A DNA stretch of 43,585 nt from an uncultured Clostridia bacterium (GTDB taxonomy: Bacteria; Bacillota; Clostridia; Lachnospirales; CAMVHY01): positions 1-43,585 of the forward strand of contig CANEHT010000009.1 of assembly GCA_947427385.1 (NCBI GenBank), written 5' to 3'. The notes below the pieces were generated by a model. That model was not told the DNA's origin. It searched no databases and was given only the letters and a program-made list of their open reading frames with translations. Shown in pieces: positions 4,837 to 14,137 of this stretch (within the stretch, counting starts at the first letter, position 1; every line of letters starts with the position of its first letter). A program made the translations under genes and the position numbers.

Positions 4837-5741
4837 GAAATTTTTTCCAAATTTTCGTCATAAATATTTGATATTTTTCCGATTTCTCGTAAAAAAATAT
4901 AGCGCTCAAAAATTTTTTCATTTACCATTGATTTGATAAATTCACGATTTTTTATATCGGCTAAATTTTTTCCATGAAGTGTACAAATTATTTTTACACC
5001 GGAATTCGTGATATTTTCTATTGCTCGTGCATCAGCAAGTGTTCCAATTTCATCGACGGCGATAATTTGTGGACTCATTGCTCTTAACGCCATAAGCATT
5101 CCTTCAGTTTTTGGACAAGAATCTAAAATATCGGTACGCAATCCTAAATCATTTTGTGCAGTCCCAAGATAACAGCTTCCGATTTCTGAACGTTCATCGA
5201 TTACGGAAATTGTATAATGTTCGCTCAAAATACGAATTATGTCGCGTAAAAGAGTTGTCTTGCCGCAACCGGGCGGCGAAATAATTATTGTATTGGTCAG
5301 CGGATTTGACACATATTTTATAATTGGTTGTGCGCAATTTTTTATTTCGTGGGCGATACGAAAATTGAGTGAGCTTATGTTGCTGATAGTTTTTATTTTT
5401 CCGGATTCGCTTACAATTTTTCCGGCTAAACCAATTCGATGACCGCCAGCTATTGTTATGAATCCATTTTTGATTTCATTTTCAAAAGCGTATGCTGAAT
5501 AATTTGTAATGAGTTCAAAAGTTTCGTACAAATTTTTTTTGGTTACAACGTAGCCCGATAAAATATTTTTTGTGAGAGTGTCATTAGTTATTGACCATTC
5601 GGTATTTTTATTTTTGATTATTATCGGTTTTCTGATACGCAAACGAATTTCTTCGATATTATTGAAAAAATTATCGCTTACAAATTTTTGAAAAAGATTT
5701 CTTATATCAATGCATAAAGAATTTTCAATGGCTTGCCGCAA
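4833..5741 (-). CDS. spoIIIAA: stage III sporulation protein AA (ATPase)
   Basis: 302 residues, TTG start at 5741 supported by AAGGTGATAAA. Secretion-type ATPase of the SpoIIIA complex: Walker A in IISPPGCGKTTLLRDI, the motif VIDERSEIG, and Walker B in PQIIAVDEIGT. Family knowledge: SpoIIIAA resembles type II/IV secretion ATPases and powers the mother-cell-to-forespore channel; it is expressed under sigma-E. I could not identify a convincing sigma-E promoter in the 55 bases before it; a histidine kinase gene on the same strand lies directly upstream, so read-through is possible. Confidence 0.95.
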   Translation of the reverse strand: MRQAIENSLCIDIRNLFQKFVSDNFFNNIEEIRLRIRKPIIIKNKNTEWSITNDTLTKNILSGYVVTKKNLYETFELITNYSAYAFENEIKNGFITIAGGHRIGLAGKIVSESGKIKTISNISSLNFRIAHEIKNCAQPIIKYVSNPLTNTIIISPPGCGKTTLLRDIIRILSEHYTISVIDERSEIGSCYLGTAQNDLGLRTDILDSCPKTEGMLMALRAMSPQIIAVDEIGTLADARAIENITNSGVKIICTLHGKNLADIKNREFIKSMVNEKIFERYIFLREIGKISNIYDENLEKIS

Positions 5742-5796
5742 AATTTATCACCTTCTTTGTTGGTTGATAAATTTTATGACAAGCCATCATTTTTTA

Positions 5797-7269
5797 TTAC
5801 ATATTTTGTTTTGCGCACTTAAGTGGAATCGTGATAACAAATGTTGTGCCCAATCCTTCATCACTTGTTAATTTTATATTTCCATTGTGCATAATAATTG
5901 TGGAATTCGTAATGGAAAGACCTAAGCCGGTGCCGCCGGTCTCACGGTCGCGAGTCTTATCAATGCGATAGAATCGTTCGAATATTTTTTCCTGTTCGCT
6001 TTCATTTATTCCAATGCCGTTGTCTTGGACAGTTATATAAGCAAAATTTTCATCGCTGTCAATATTAATTTTAACTTTGCCGCCCGATGGCGTATATTTT
6101 ATTCCGTTGTCAATTAAATTTGAAATTGCAAGACTGAGTTTCATTTCATCGGCCTGCAGTATTATATTTTTGTTGCAAGTAAATTCGAGTTCAATATTTT
6201 TTTTGTCGGCCAATGGTGTCAAACGTTTAATTATATTTTCGAGCATATTATTTAAATTTGTGTCAGATATGTTTAACGGAAAACGTTTTTTATCAAGTTT
6301 TACAAGCGTGAGCAAATCGTTAACAATATTTGTCATGCGATCGATTTCAGAATTTATATCACTTAAAAATTCTCGATAAATATCAAGTGGAATATCTTTT
6401 TCATTAAGCATTGATTCCGTCAAAACTTTTATTGCGCTGAGTGGCGTTTTCAATTCATGTGAAACATTTGAGACAAATTCTTCACGCGTATTTTCAATTT
6501 GTGCTAATTTATTTGTCATTTTGTTGAATGAAGATGCAAGCTGTGCAAATTCATTTTTATTTTTTATTTCGATGCGCTGATCGAGTTGGCCTGCCGATAT
6601 TTTTTCTAACACCGCCAATATTTTTTTCAATGGTTCCATTATTAAATTTGCAATAAAAAATGCGAGAACAAAAATGATTGCGCATGTAAAAATTGTGATT
6701 AAAAATAATTTTTTGCGTATTTCATCTAATACGGAAAATATTTCTTCAGCCGATGAAACGATTAATACTGCGCCGATTTTTTCAGATTTTTGATTTAAAA
6801 TTGAAGCACAGCTGTAAAATCTACGTTCCTTTTTACGTAAAACGGTATGGTCTTTTTTTTTAAGTGTGTCGATAACTTCGGGAATGATATAAATTTTGCC
6901 GATATCACTTTTATTTGAATCGTTTATGACCGTTCCCATGGTGTCGAAAACAATTATGCGGTATCCGCCTTCCTCACTTTTTTTTTCAATTTCGTAGTCA
7001 AATTTATTTTTATCATCCATATAATTTGCAATGTTGGTTGCAATAATATTGGCGTCGGTCAATAAGATTTTACTACGGTCTTTTCTAAAATAATTTTCCA
7101 TTAAATTTGTCATGAGAAATGAAAAAATGAATAGCGGAACAAAACTAATGAGGATATGGCTCAAAATTAATTTTGATTGTAAGCTGAGTCTATTTTTTAA
7201 AATAGTAACCAACTCCCCATTTTGTTTGGATATAGTCAGGCATACTTGGATTTGGCTCAATTTTTTCAC
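5797..7269 (-). CDS. sensor histidine kinase of a two-component system (PhoR/WalK/ResE type)
   Basis: 490 residues. Membrane helix at about 33-56, extracytoplasmic sensor domain to about 187, second helix about 188-210, HAMP about 211-262, then the DHp domain with phospho-acceptor His271 in NVSHELKTPLSAIK, and the ATPase domain with NLIDNGIKYTP (N box), VQDNGIGI (G1) and GGTGLGLSI (G2). It partners with the response regulator just upstream. The ATG at 7269 overlaps that gene by 80 bases and adds about 25 residues before the first helix; a TTG at 7212 is an alternative start, though its Shine-Dalgarno is too close. The signal sensed cannot be read from sequence. Confidence 0.9.
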   Translation of the reverse strand: MKKLSQIQVCLTISKQNGELVTILKNRLSLQSKLILSHILISFVPLFIFSFLMTNLMENYFRKDRSKILLTDANIIATNIANYMDDKNKFDYEIEKKSEEGGYRIIVFDTMGTVINDSNKSDIGKIYIIPEVIDTLKKKDHTVLRKKERRFYSCASILNQKSEKIGAVLIVSSAEEIFSVLDEIRKKLFLITIFTCAIIFVLAFFIANLIMEPLKKILAVLEKISAGQLDQRIEIKNKNEFAQLASSFNKMTNKLAQIENTREEFVSNVSHELKTPLSAIKVLTESMLNEKDIPLDIYREFLSDINSEIDRMTNIVNDLLTLVKLDKKRFPLNISDTNLNNMLENIIKRLTPLADKKNIELEFTCNKNIILQADEMKLSLAISNLIDNGIKYTPSGGKVKINIDSDENFAYITVQDNGIGINESEQEKIFERFYRIDKTRDRETGGTGLGLSITNSTIIMHNGNIKLTSDEGLGTTFVITIPLKCAKQNM

Positions 7270-7876
7270 GTAATCGTCTTATATGGACGTCAACTGTTCG
7301 TTCGTCACCCGGATAATCTTTTCCCCAAACCATTTTCAATAAATTTTCACGGCTATAAATTTTTTGAGGGTTGGACATCAAAATTTCTAGTAAAATAAAT
7401 TCTTTTACCGTTAATTTTTTTTCTTTGCCATTGACAAAAACTCTTTTCGTATCGGTATCGATTTCAATCTCACGAAATTTTAATAAATTTGATGGCTGTT
7501 CATTTTTGCTGCGACGTAAAATTGCTTTTATTCGTGCTTTTAATTCTAAAATGTTAAATGGTTTTGTCATATAATCATCGGCGCCATATTCGAGTCCAAT
7601 AATTTTGTCCATATCTTCACCTTTTGCCGTGAGCATAATTATTGGGACGTACGAAAATTCTCGACATTGCTGGCAAACATCAAGGCCACTAATTTTTGGT
7701 AGCATTAAGTCGAGTATGAGCAAATCGTAATTATTATTTTTAATCATGTTGATAGCTTCTTCGCCGTCAAAAGCGGTATCAACTATCATATTATCTTGTT
7801 GAAGACTGAATTTAATTCCTTTGACAATTAATTTTTCATCGTCGACAATTAAAATTTTATAGGCCAAACTTTTCAT
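7190..7876 (-). CDS. OmpR/PhoB-family response regulator
   Basis: 228 residues from ATG 7876 (a TTG six bases upstream is in frame). The receiver domain has the acidic pair in ILIVDDEK, phospho-acceptor Asp in LLILDLMLP (about residue 56), Thr in MLTAKG and Lys in MTKPF. The C-terminal winged-helix domain includes LTVKEFILLEILM, SRENLLKMVWG and RTVDVHIRRLREKIE, as in PhoP/WalR. First gene of a kinase-regulator pair. The predicted promoter lies so close that the leader is only about 14 bases and has no clear Shine-Dalgarno, suggesting nearly leaderless translation. Confidence 0.93.
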   Translation of the reverse strand: MKSLAYKILIVDDEKLIVKGIKFSLQQDNMIVDTAFDGEEAINMIKNNNYDLLILDLMLPKISGLDVCQQCREFSYVPIIMLTAKGEDMDKIIGLEYGADDYMTKPFNILELKARIKAILRRSKNEQPSNLLKFREIEIDTDTKRVFVNGKEKKLTVKEFILLEILMSNPQKIYSRENLLKMVWGKDYPGDERTVDVHIRRLREKIEPNPSMPDYIQTKWGVGYYFKK

Positions 7877-7896
7877 CCCCAAAAAAATTTTCTACA

Positions 7897-7902
7897 ATTA
7901 TA
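7897..7902 (-). promoter_or_regulatory. extended -10 promoter of the two-component operon
   Basis: Minus strand reads TGATATAAT: an extended -10 (TG, one base, TATAAT) with a poor -35. Start of transcription would be near 7890. Confidence 0.5.
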
Positions 7903-7956
7903 TCAAATATGGCGGCAATTTTTAAAAAATTTTTCATGAAAAATTTAATTGATTTC

Positions 7957-7972
7957 CATTAAAATTTTAATG
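7957..7972. repeat. 16-bp AT-rich palindrome between divergent genes
   Basis: CATTAAAATTTTAATG is a perfect palindrome in the intergenic region shared by the response regulator and the 8031 gene. It could be an operator, but palindromes of only A/T-rich bases are expected by chance in DNA of this composition. Confidence 0.25.
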
Positions 7973-8030
7973 AAAATTTTTTCGCATAATGATAAAATAA
8001 ATAAAAAATTAGGTGAGGGACGTTGTTATT

Positions 8031-9431
8031 ATGGAAAAACAAATAAAAACTTATTTGGCAAGTACGTTAAATGATGCTGACATCGAATTAAATGCGATGT
8101 GCTCAAAACCTCCAACTTTTGAAGGCTTTGCTGAGCGCGCAATGAATGTTTTTTTCCCCGAAGTTGTAAAATATAATATTGAACAAGTTAATACGAAAAA
8201 TTTGATTCCATTTGGATTTTTTCAAAATCATACTTATTACAATACAATTTATTATCCACGCGCTTTAGAGTGGAAATTTATTTTCGATAATTTTAAAAAT
8301 GTGCCAAAAGAATTTGAAACTGCATTAGCCGTAATTGTTTGGTATATTGGAAAATCGTTTGAACAGAAAGAAAAAGAAACTGAGCCACCAGAAAATTTTA
8401 ATGATGTCCGTGAAACACTCAGCAATAATTTCGTTTATATTTCAGATTCACAAATAATGTGGCTCGGTAAACAGCAAGAGTTTATGGATGCGTTTGATAT
8501 TGTTTTTAAACGTGAGCATGATGAAGAAGGATTTGAAAAAACGAAATCGTTAGCGCTGAAATATGCAATTGATGCGAAACTCGCAAAACGTATGCTTAAT
8601 GAATTAAAAATATCTTTTAATATGGTTGATGAGCAGCAAGTTCTTGACTTTATATTTTTGGAAAACAATCCGTTTGAGGAATTGGAAAAGCTACGAAATA
8701 AAAGTGAACATTATTTAAAAATTTTGTTTGATTATGTGACAGAGGAAAATGTAAGCGATTTGTTGAAAGAAAATTTGTCTGAAGATATGTACAAAATTTT
8801 GTGCAAATATAAAACGCCAGAATCTTTAGCAGAAATAATTAAAGTTTGTCCGCAATTTTATGAATTTGCGCAAGATAATATTAAAGAAATTTTGGCATCG
8901 GATAAATCTAAACCGGAAGTTATAGCAAATTTGATAAAATATGTGCAAAAGAATGGCCGTGATTTGCAAAAAATAAATTCTTATTTCGATATCATTAATA
9001 AAAATGAAAGTACAAATCAATTTTTGTTAGATATTTCAAAGTTGAGCGATATCGATGCAGTAAATTTTCTTGTTGATCAATATGAAAATTATTTTTCTGA
9101 GCATCAAAATACAAAATCAATTGACCCAAATGAGGCATTAGCAATTCATTTGAATTTGTATTTTAATTTTGGCGGCGGGACTGCACAAAAAGTTTTACAA
9201 TCACAAAACGTTGATGATTTAAAAGATAAAGTTTCAAAAGATGATGGTAGTATTAATTTCGATTACATAAACAATTTGTTAATTGCGCTCAAGCCCGAGC
9301 AACAAAAAATTTTTATAAAAAATTTAAACAAAAAAGCGCAGCAACAACTCAAAAGCAGTTTTGGACAATGTAAAGATTTTGCGACGAAAATGAAATTGGC
9401 AAGTTTGTCTTCTTTGATGAAAAATTCTTAA
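8031..9431 (+). CDS. unrecognised helical protein (466 aa)
   Basis: I do not recognise this protein. The ATG at 8031 is preferred over an upstream GTG because AGGTGAGG sits 12 bases before it. The sequence is soluble-looking, rich in Lys/Glu/Asn, with no signal peptide or membrane helix. The N-terminal third has a compact, aromatic-rich block (KPPTFEGFAERAMNVFFPEV, ARALEW-like YYPRALEWKF, ALAVIVWYIGKSFEQKEKE). The rest is a series of amphipathic helices of similar style (LLKENLSEDMYKILCKYKTPESLAEIIKVCPQFYEFAQDNIKEIL), suggesting helical repeats. It is monocistronic with its own terminator, next to the unknown protein at 9472-11382 on the other strand. Confidence 0.75.
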   Translation: MEKQIKTYLASTLNDADIELNAMCSKPPTFEGFAERAMNVFFPEVVKYNIEQVNTKNLIPFGFFQNHTYYNTIYYPRALEWKFIFDNFKNVPKEFETALAVIVWYIGKSFEQKEKETEPPENFNDVRETLSNNFVYISDSQIMWLGKQQEFMDAFDIVFKREHDEEGFEKTKSLALKYAIDAKLAKRMLNELKISFNMVDEQQVLDFIFLENNPFEELEKLRNKSEHYLKILFDYVTEENVSDLLKENLSEDMYKILCKYKTPESLAEIIKVCPQFYEFAQDNIKEILASDKSKPEVIANLIKYVQKNGRDLQKINSYFDIINKNESTNQFLLDISKLSDIDAVNFLVDQYENYFSEHQNTKSIDPNEALAIHLNLYFNFGGGTAQKVLQSQNVDDLKDKVSKDDGSINFDYINNLLIALKPEQQKIFIKNLNKKAQQQLKSSFGQCKDFATKMKLASLSSLMKNS

Positions 9432-9435
9432 AATA

Positions 9436-9461
9436 AAAAATCCGCATAAGCGGATTTTTTT
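9436..9461. terminator. terminator between the two unknown proteins
   Basis: AAAAATCCGCATAAGCGGATTTTTT hairpin with T-run, working for both convergent genes. The 12-base core CCGCATAAGCGG is the same as in the leuS terminator at 11643-11666. Confidence 0.85.
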
Positions 9462-9471
9462 AAATTATATT

Positions 9472-11382
9472 TTATTTTTCTTGTTGTTCTTGTTTAGGTT
9501 CTTGTTTATTTTTATTTTTAAAAGAAAAAATGCTTTTTGTTTTAGTTTTATCAATTGGTTTTATTGTTTGTTTTTCTTGTTGATTTTCTTGTATTGGATG
9601 TTCTACGAATTCAAAAAAGTTTTTTAGTTGTGGCAAAATTTGTTCAGAAGATGGTGGAGCATTTTCGAACGAGTCAATAAATGCAGAAGTAATCTCTTTA
9701 TTTTTATCTGAAAGATTTTGTTTTTCAACGTATTTTTCCAATAATGGTACTATATTAGATTTATTATTTTCATTTATTTTATCTAAATTAGATAATATCG
9801 CGTTTTTAATTTCATTTGTGTCAGAAAAAATTTCAAATATTTTATCAGGGGGAAGATTGAATATGTTATTTTTAATAGAAGAATAAAATATTTTGTTCTC
9901 GAGTCTGTGGTTAGCATCAGATAATAAATCTTCAATTGCATTTGGTTCGTTTGCAAATTTATTTATATAGTTTGATAAAAGTTTTTCAGATTTAAATAAA
10001 AAATCAAAGTTTTTGCTATCATGGCAAAAATCGATTAATTTGTCAAGTTTTTCTTCATCTAGATATTCAATTGCATCAACAATAACATATTGAACAATTT
10101 TATCAACTGAAATTTTATCGATAATTTCTTTAATTCCAAGTTCTGGATTTCTCCTATAATACCGATGTAGAGAAAGAAGAAAACTGTTAGCAATATCAGA
10201 GGAGATATTTCCGTTATTAATATCATTAGTAATTTCTAAAAATTTTTCTTTCAGAGCTTCTTTTCCGAATTTATTAACATACTTATCCCAAAATACATAA
10301 TCTTTGGCAAAAGCATCATTGTTTTCATTGCTTTTGTGGAATATTTCTAAAATTTGATTGATTTTTTCTTCACTCAAATATGGTAATATATTACGAAAAT
10401 TAATCTCATTTTTGTATTGAAAAAATTTATCAGTTGAGAATTTTTCATAGATTTCATTTTTTATTGGCTCAAATTCTCTTGGCAAAAGATTAATGTTTAT
10501 AGAAAAACGATTAACAACTTCCTTAGGCATATTTTGTTGATTATTAATTTTTTCAACAAATTTTAAAAGCTTATTCTTGGCATCTTCATATCCATATTTA
10601 TCTGTATATACTCTAAAAAGACTAGAATTAGTAAGATTCAAACCACTTTCTTTACTATTATGACAAGAATTTAAAAGTTTTTCAATCAATTCTGGCTTTA
10701 AATTCAAATCTAATCCTAAGTTCCATTCTATTTTTAAAAGCGGTGGTTCTTCTTGATTTAAGTATTTTGGATTTGAGTATTTCAGATACAAACCTGAAAA
10801 GCCAAGAAAATAATTATGTTCAAAAAATTTTTCAAGTGAAATTTTATCGAAAATATAATTTGGGTCCAAACTAAATTTATTCCTTTCATATAATTGTTTT
10901 AATTCTGGTAAAATATTAAGGAAATTAGAAGGCAAATCAAAAGGCAGTGAACTATCATTATTAATTACATCAACAATTGCTAAAATTTTATCTTCAAGAT
11001 TATTACCATTATATGCATGCTTTATCATATCTTTAAAAACATTATGAATATCATTGCTTAAGGCATAATCTTGTAACATTTTCTGAAAACCTATAATTTG
11101 TTCAACTGATAATTTTTCATATATGTTTTTTGTGTTTTCACAGCAATAGAAAATATATAATAATATACTTTTTCGTTTATCTTCATTATAATTTGAAAAA
11201 TTATTTTTTGGATCTTGAATAAAACTGATACATTCTACAATTTTATCTTCATTACTAAGTTTTTTTAAACTATATGCATTTTCTATATTATCTATTATTG
11301 TAGAAGCAGGAAGTTGATTTATTTCACTTTCAGGTAAATTTTCTAAATCTATTTTATTTACATCAGCAATATTTTCATTCAT
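9472..11382 (-). CDS. unrecognised large helical-repeat protein (636 aa)
   Basis: No family recognised. The second ATG (11382) is chosen because GGAG lies nine bases before it and touches the first ATG. The protein lacks a signal peptide or membrane segment. It is built from loosely repeated helical units of roughly 110-120 residues: compare NILPELKQLYERNKFSLDP, NLLPREFEPIKNEIYEKFS and SLHRYYRRNPELGIKEIIDKIS, each followed by a helix of type DKISVDKIVQY and a block of type YLSEEKINQILEIFHKS or YLDEEKLDKLIDFCHDS. The last 40 residues are low-complexity Gln/Lys/Glu. Similar composition to the 8031 protein suggests a related role (scaffold or interaction protein), but this is a guess. Confidence 0.75.
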   Translation of the reverse strand: MNENIADVNKIDLENLPESEINQLPASTIIDNIENAYSLKKLSNEDKIVECISFIQDPKNNFSNYNEDKRKSILLYIFYCCENTKNIYEKLSVEQIIGFQKMLQDYALSNDIHNVFKDMIKHAYNGNNLEDKILAIVDVINNDSSLPFDLPSNFLNILPELKQLYERNKFSLDPNYIFDKISLEKFFEHNYFLGFSGLYLKYSNPKYLNQEEPPLLKIEWNLGLDLNLKPELIEKLLNSCHNSKESGLNLTNSSLFRVYTDKYGYEDAKNKLLKFVEKINNQQNMPKEVVNRFSININLLPREFEPIKNEIYEKFSTDKFFQYKNEINFRNILPYLSEEKINQILEIFHKSNENNDAFAKDYVFWDKYVNKFGKEALKEKFLEITNDINNGNISSDIANSFLLSLHRYYRRNPELGIKEIIDKISVDKIVQYVIVDAIEYLDEEKLDKLIDFCHDSKNFDFLFKSEKLLSNYINKFANEPNAIEDLLSDANHRLENKIFYSSIKNNIFNLPPDKIFEIFSDTNEIKNAILSNLDKINENNKSNIVPLLEKYVEKQNLSDKNKEITSAFIDSFENAPPSSEQILPQLKNFFEFVEHPIQENQQEKQTIKPIDKTKTKSIFSFKNKNKQEPKQEQQEK

Positions 11383-11640
11383 AAAAATCATCTCCTTAAT
11401 TTTTGAATAATTTTTTATGCAATTAAATCAATAAAAAAAGCATGCTATAAAAATTATTATAAGTAATCATTTTATAATAAGCAAAAAAATATATATCAAT
11501 TAAATCATTATAGCAAATTACAATTTAAACATCAAATAAATTTTGTACCAAATTTATTTTTATGCAAAAAAGTAAAATATATAATGATGCACAAAAATAG
11601 TTTGGTTTACAATGAAATTAACGGAATTAAAATTTATTAC
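11383..11640. other. intergenic region, no supported gene
   Basis: Very AT-rich. It holds an inverted repeat TTATTATAA/TTATAATAA at about 11447-11478, which may contain the promoter of the 9472-11382 gene. A 53-codon frame starting at 11584 has no ribosome-binding site and runs through the leuS terminator; it was rejected. Confidence 0.5.
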
Positions 11641-11642
11641 AA

Positions 11643-11666
11643 AAAAAACCGCATAAGCGGTTTTTT
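11643..11666. terminator. leuS terminator
   Basis: AAAAAACCGC-ATAA-GCGGTTTTTT hairpin directly at the leuS stop codon. Core identical to the terminator at 9436-9461. Confidence 0.85.
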
Positions 11667-14022
11667 ATTTTACAACAAAGTTTACAATTTTATTCGGAAC
11701 ATAAATTTCTTTGAGAATATTTTTGCCAGCAAGACGTGTTTTTAAATTTTCTTTTGCCAATGAAATTATTTCGTCTTTTGATAAATTTATATCAACATTA
11801 ATATTTGAACGCAATTTGCCGTTAATTTGCAAAACGATATTAACAGTTTCATCTTGCATATTATTTTTGTCATATGTCGGCCATTTTTCTTCGAAAACAG
11901 ATTTATTATTGCCGATTGTTTGCCATAATTCTTCACTTAAATGTGGAGCAAAAGGTGCAAGCATAATTATAATCGCTGAAAGCGTTTGTGAATCAATTCC
12001 ATTTTCATTTTTACAAATCTCAATAAAATTATTTGTAAATTCCATAAATCCACTGACAACCGTGTTCAATGATAAATTTTCAATGCGATTCGTAATTTCA
12101 AAAATCATTTTGTTGCGCATTATTGTCAATTTTTTTGTTGGTTCAATAATTTTGTCCTTATATTCGCAAATGAAATTCCAAAATTTATTTAAAAATCGTA
12201 ATACGCCGTCGATTCCATTGTCATTCCATTCACAATCTAATTCCGGTGGACCGACAAATAATTCATACATTCGTAATGAATCGCATCCATATTTTTTTAC
12301 TAATTCGTCTGGTGAAACGACATTTCCTTTTGACTTACTCATTTTAGTTTTATTTTTGTTAATCATGCCTTGATTGAACAATTTCAAAAATGGTTCATTG
12401 AAATCAACAACACCGATATCGTACAAAAATTTTGTGTAAAATCTGGCGTAAAGTAAATGTAAAACGGCATGTTCAATTCCTCCGACATAATAATCTACGG
12501 GTAACCACTTTTTTAAAAGTTTTGGGTCAGCCAAACATGAATCATTATGAGGATCGGCATAGCGAAGAAAATACCAAGAAGAGCCCGCCCATTGCGGCAT
12601 AGTATTTGTTTCACGTTTAGCTGTTGCGCCGCATTTTGGACATTTAACATTAACCCAATCATCTATTGCGGCAAGTGGTGATTCGCCGGTTTCAGTTGGT
12701 TGATAATTTTCAACGTCAGGTAAAATTACCGGCAAATCTTTTTCGTCGACTGGAACCAAACCGCATTTTGGACAATGAATAATTGGAATAGGTTCGCCCC
12801 AATATCTTTGGCGTGAAAAAATCCAATCGCGCAATTTATAATTTACAGTTTGTTTTCCAATGCCGAGCTGTTCAAGTTTTTGAGTAATTTTTTCTTTAGC
12901 ATCATCACAATTTAAACCATTAAATTCATCAGAATTTATCATAATGCCATTTTCAATGACAGGAGTAATTGGCAAATCAAATTTTTTTGCAAAATCAAAA
13001 TCGCGTTCATCGTGTGCCGGCACACACATTATTGCGCCGGTTCCGTAGTCAGCAAGAACGTAATCAGAAATCCAAACAGGAATTTTTTTATTTGTAAGCG
13101 GATTAATGGCAAAACTTCCGGTGAATACGCCAGTTTTTTCTTTGTCGGACATACGATTGACGTAAGATTTTGCTGACGCCGACTTTATATATTCGTCCAC
13201 TAAATTTTTTTGATTTGGTAAAGTTAATTGTTCAATTAATTCGTGTTCGGGCGCGAGAACTAAAAATGTTGCGCCGTACAAAGTATCGGGACGCGTTGTA
13301 AAAACTTTGATTGTCAAATTTTTATCGGTGATTTTGAAATCAACTGATGCGCCAAAACTTTTTCCAATCCAATCTTCTTGCATTTTTTTAACTTTTTTCG
13401 GCCAATTTAACAATTTTAAATCATTGAGTAATCTTTCAGCGTAGTCAGTAATTTTTAACATCCATTGACGTAGCATTTTTTTTGTAACGTGTGAGCCACA
13501 TCTATCACAAACGCCGTTAGTTGCTTCTTCGTTTGCCAATACTGCTTTACAATTTGGGCACCAATTAAGTGGCATTTTTTTTTCGTATGCCAAACCTTTT
13601 TTAAACATTTGTAAAAAAATCCACTGTGTCCACTTATAATAATTTGGGTCAGTCGTATTAATTTCGCGGTCCCAATCATAAACGGCACTAATTTCTTTCA
13701 GCTGACGACGTACATTATTTATGCTTTCATTAGTGCTTATACGCGGATGCGTTTTCATTTTTATAGCATAATTTTCTGCGGGCAGACCAAATGCGTCCCA
13801 ACCCATTGGATGTAAAATTTCAAAGCCTTGCAAAATTTTGTAGCGGCATAAAACATCGCTTAAAACATACCCACGCCAATGACCAACATGTAAACCACTA
13901 GCGGATGGATAAGGGAACATATCTAGGCAATAAAATTTTGGTTTGTTAGTATTTTTTGGCGGCTTATTATTTTCCCAAAACGTACGCCATTTTTTTTCGA
14001 TTTCAGAAAAATTATAGGGCAT
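11665..14022 (-). CDS. leuS: leucyl-tRNA synthetase
   Basis: Start at ATG 14022 (MPYNFSEIEKKWRTFWE), supported by AAAGGAG; the longer frame upstream is unlikely. 785 residues, slightly short for LeuS. Class I synthetase with HIGH-type motif (FPYPSASGLHVGHWRGY), KMSKS motif (KTKMSKSKGNVVSPD), a Cys4 zinc site (NWCPNCKAVLANE..GVCDRCG), the CP1 editing domain (TRPDTLYGATFLVLAPEH, TGAIMCVPAHDERDFDFA), a second Cys pair (HCPKCGLVP, KCPKCGATA) and the C-terminal anticodon/tRNA-binding domain. It charges tRNA-Leu in the cytoplasm. The leader is only about 28 bases, so there is no room for a T-box. Confidence 0.97.
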   Translation of the reverse strand: MPYNFSEIEKKWRTFWENNKPPKNTNKPKFYCLDMFPYPSASGLHVGHWRGYVLSDVLCRYKILQGFEILHPMGWDAFGLPAENYAIKMKTHPRISTNESINNVRRQLKEISAVYDWDREINTTDPNYYKWTQWIFLQMFKKGLAYEKKMPLNWCPNCKAVLANEEATNGVCDRCGSHVTKKMLRQWMLKITDYAERLLNDLKLLNWPKKVKKMQEDWIGKSFGASVDFKITDKNLTIKVFTTRPDTLYGATFLVLAPEHELIEQLTLPNQKNLVDEYIKSASAKSYVNRMSDKEKTGVFTGSFAINPLTNKKIPVWISDYVLADYGTGAIMCVPAHDERDFDFAKKFDLPITPVIENGIMINSDEFNGLNCDDAKEKITQKLEQLGIGKQTVNYKLRDWIFSRQRYWGEPIPIIHCPKCGLVPVDEKDLPVILPDVENYQPTETGESPLAAIDDWVNVKCPKCGATAKRETNTMPQWAGSSWYFLRYADPHNDSCLADPKLLKKWLPVDYYVGGIEHAVLHLLYARFYTKFLYDIGVVDFNEPFLKLFNQGMINKNKTKMSKSKGNVVSPDELVKKYGCDSLRMYELFVGPPELDCEWNDNGIDGVLRFLNKFWNFICEYKDKIIEPTKKLTIMRNKMIFEITNRIENLSLNTVVSGFMEFTNNFIEICKNENGIDSQTLSAIIIMLAPFAPHLSEELWQTIGNNKSVFEEKWPTYDKNNMQDETVNIVLQINGKLRSNINVDINLSKDEIISLAKENLKTRLAGKNILKEIYVPNKIVNFVVK

Positions 14023-14056
14023 AGTAAAAAATCTCCTTTGCAAACTTAATTTGTTC

Positions 14057-14108
14057 ATTATAATAAATTTTGTAAATCGCCGCAAATTTTTTTGAGTTAT
14101 GCTAAAAT
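14057..14108. promoter_or_regulatory. divergent promoters of leuS and the HPr-like gene
   Basis: Minus strand: TTGCGG (14080-14085), 17-base spacer, TATAAT (14057-14062) for leuS. Plus strand: extended -10 TATGCTAAAAT ending at 14108 for the HPr-like gene, with a poor -35. Confidence 0.55.
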
Positions 14109-14137
14109 ATTTAGTAAAAAGTTAAAGGAGATTAAAC

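Noticed and set aside
7957..7972. AT-only palindrome as a proven operator
   Set aside because: Such palindromes are frequent by chance in DNA of this composition; kept only as a low-confidence repeat.
11584..11745. 53-codon plus-strand frame between the unknown protein and leuS
   Set aside because: No Shine-Dalgarno; it runs through the leuS terminator hairpin and antisense into leuS.
11711..12373. 220-codon frame antisense to leuS
   Set aside because: Low-complexity hydrophobic shadow of a clear conserved gene; no ribosome-binding site.
14023..14137. T-box riboswitch upstream of leuS
   Set aside because: The promoter lies about 28 bases before the start, leaving no room for a T-box leader.
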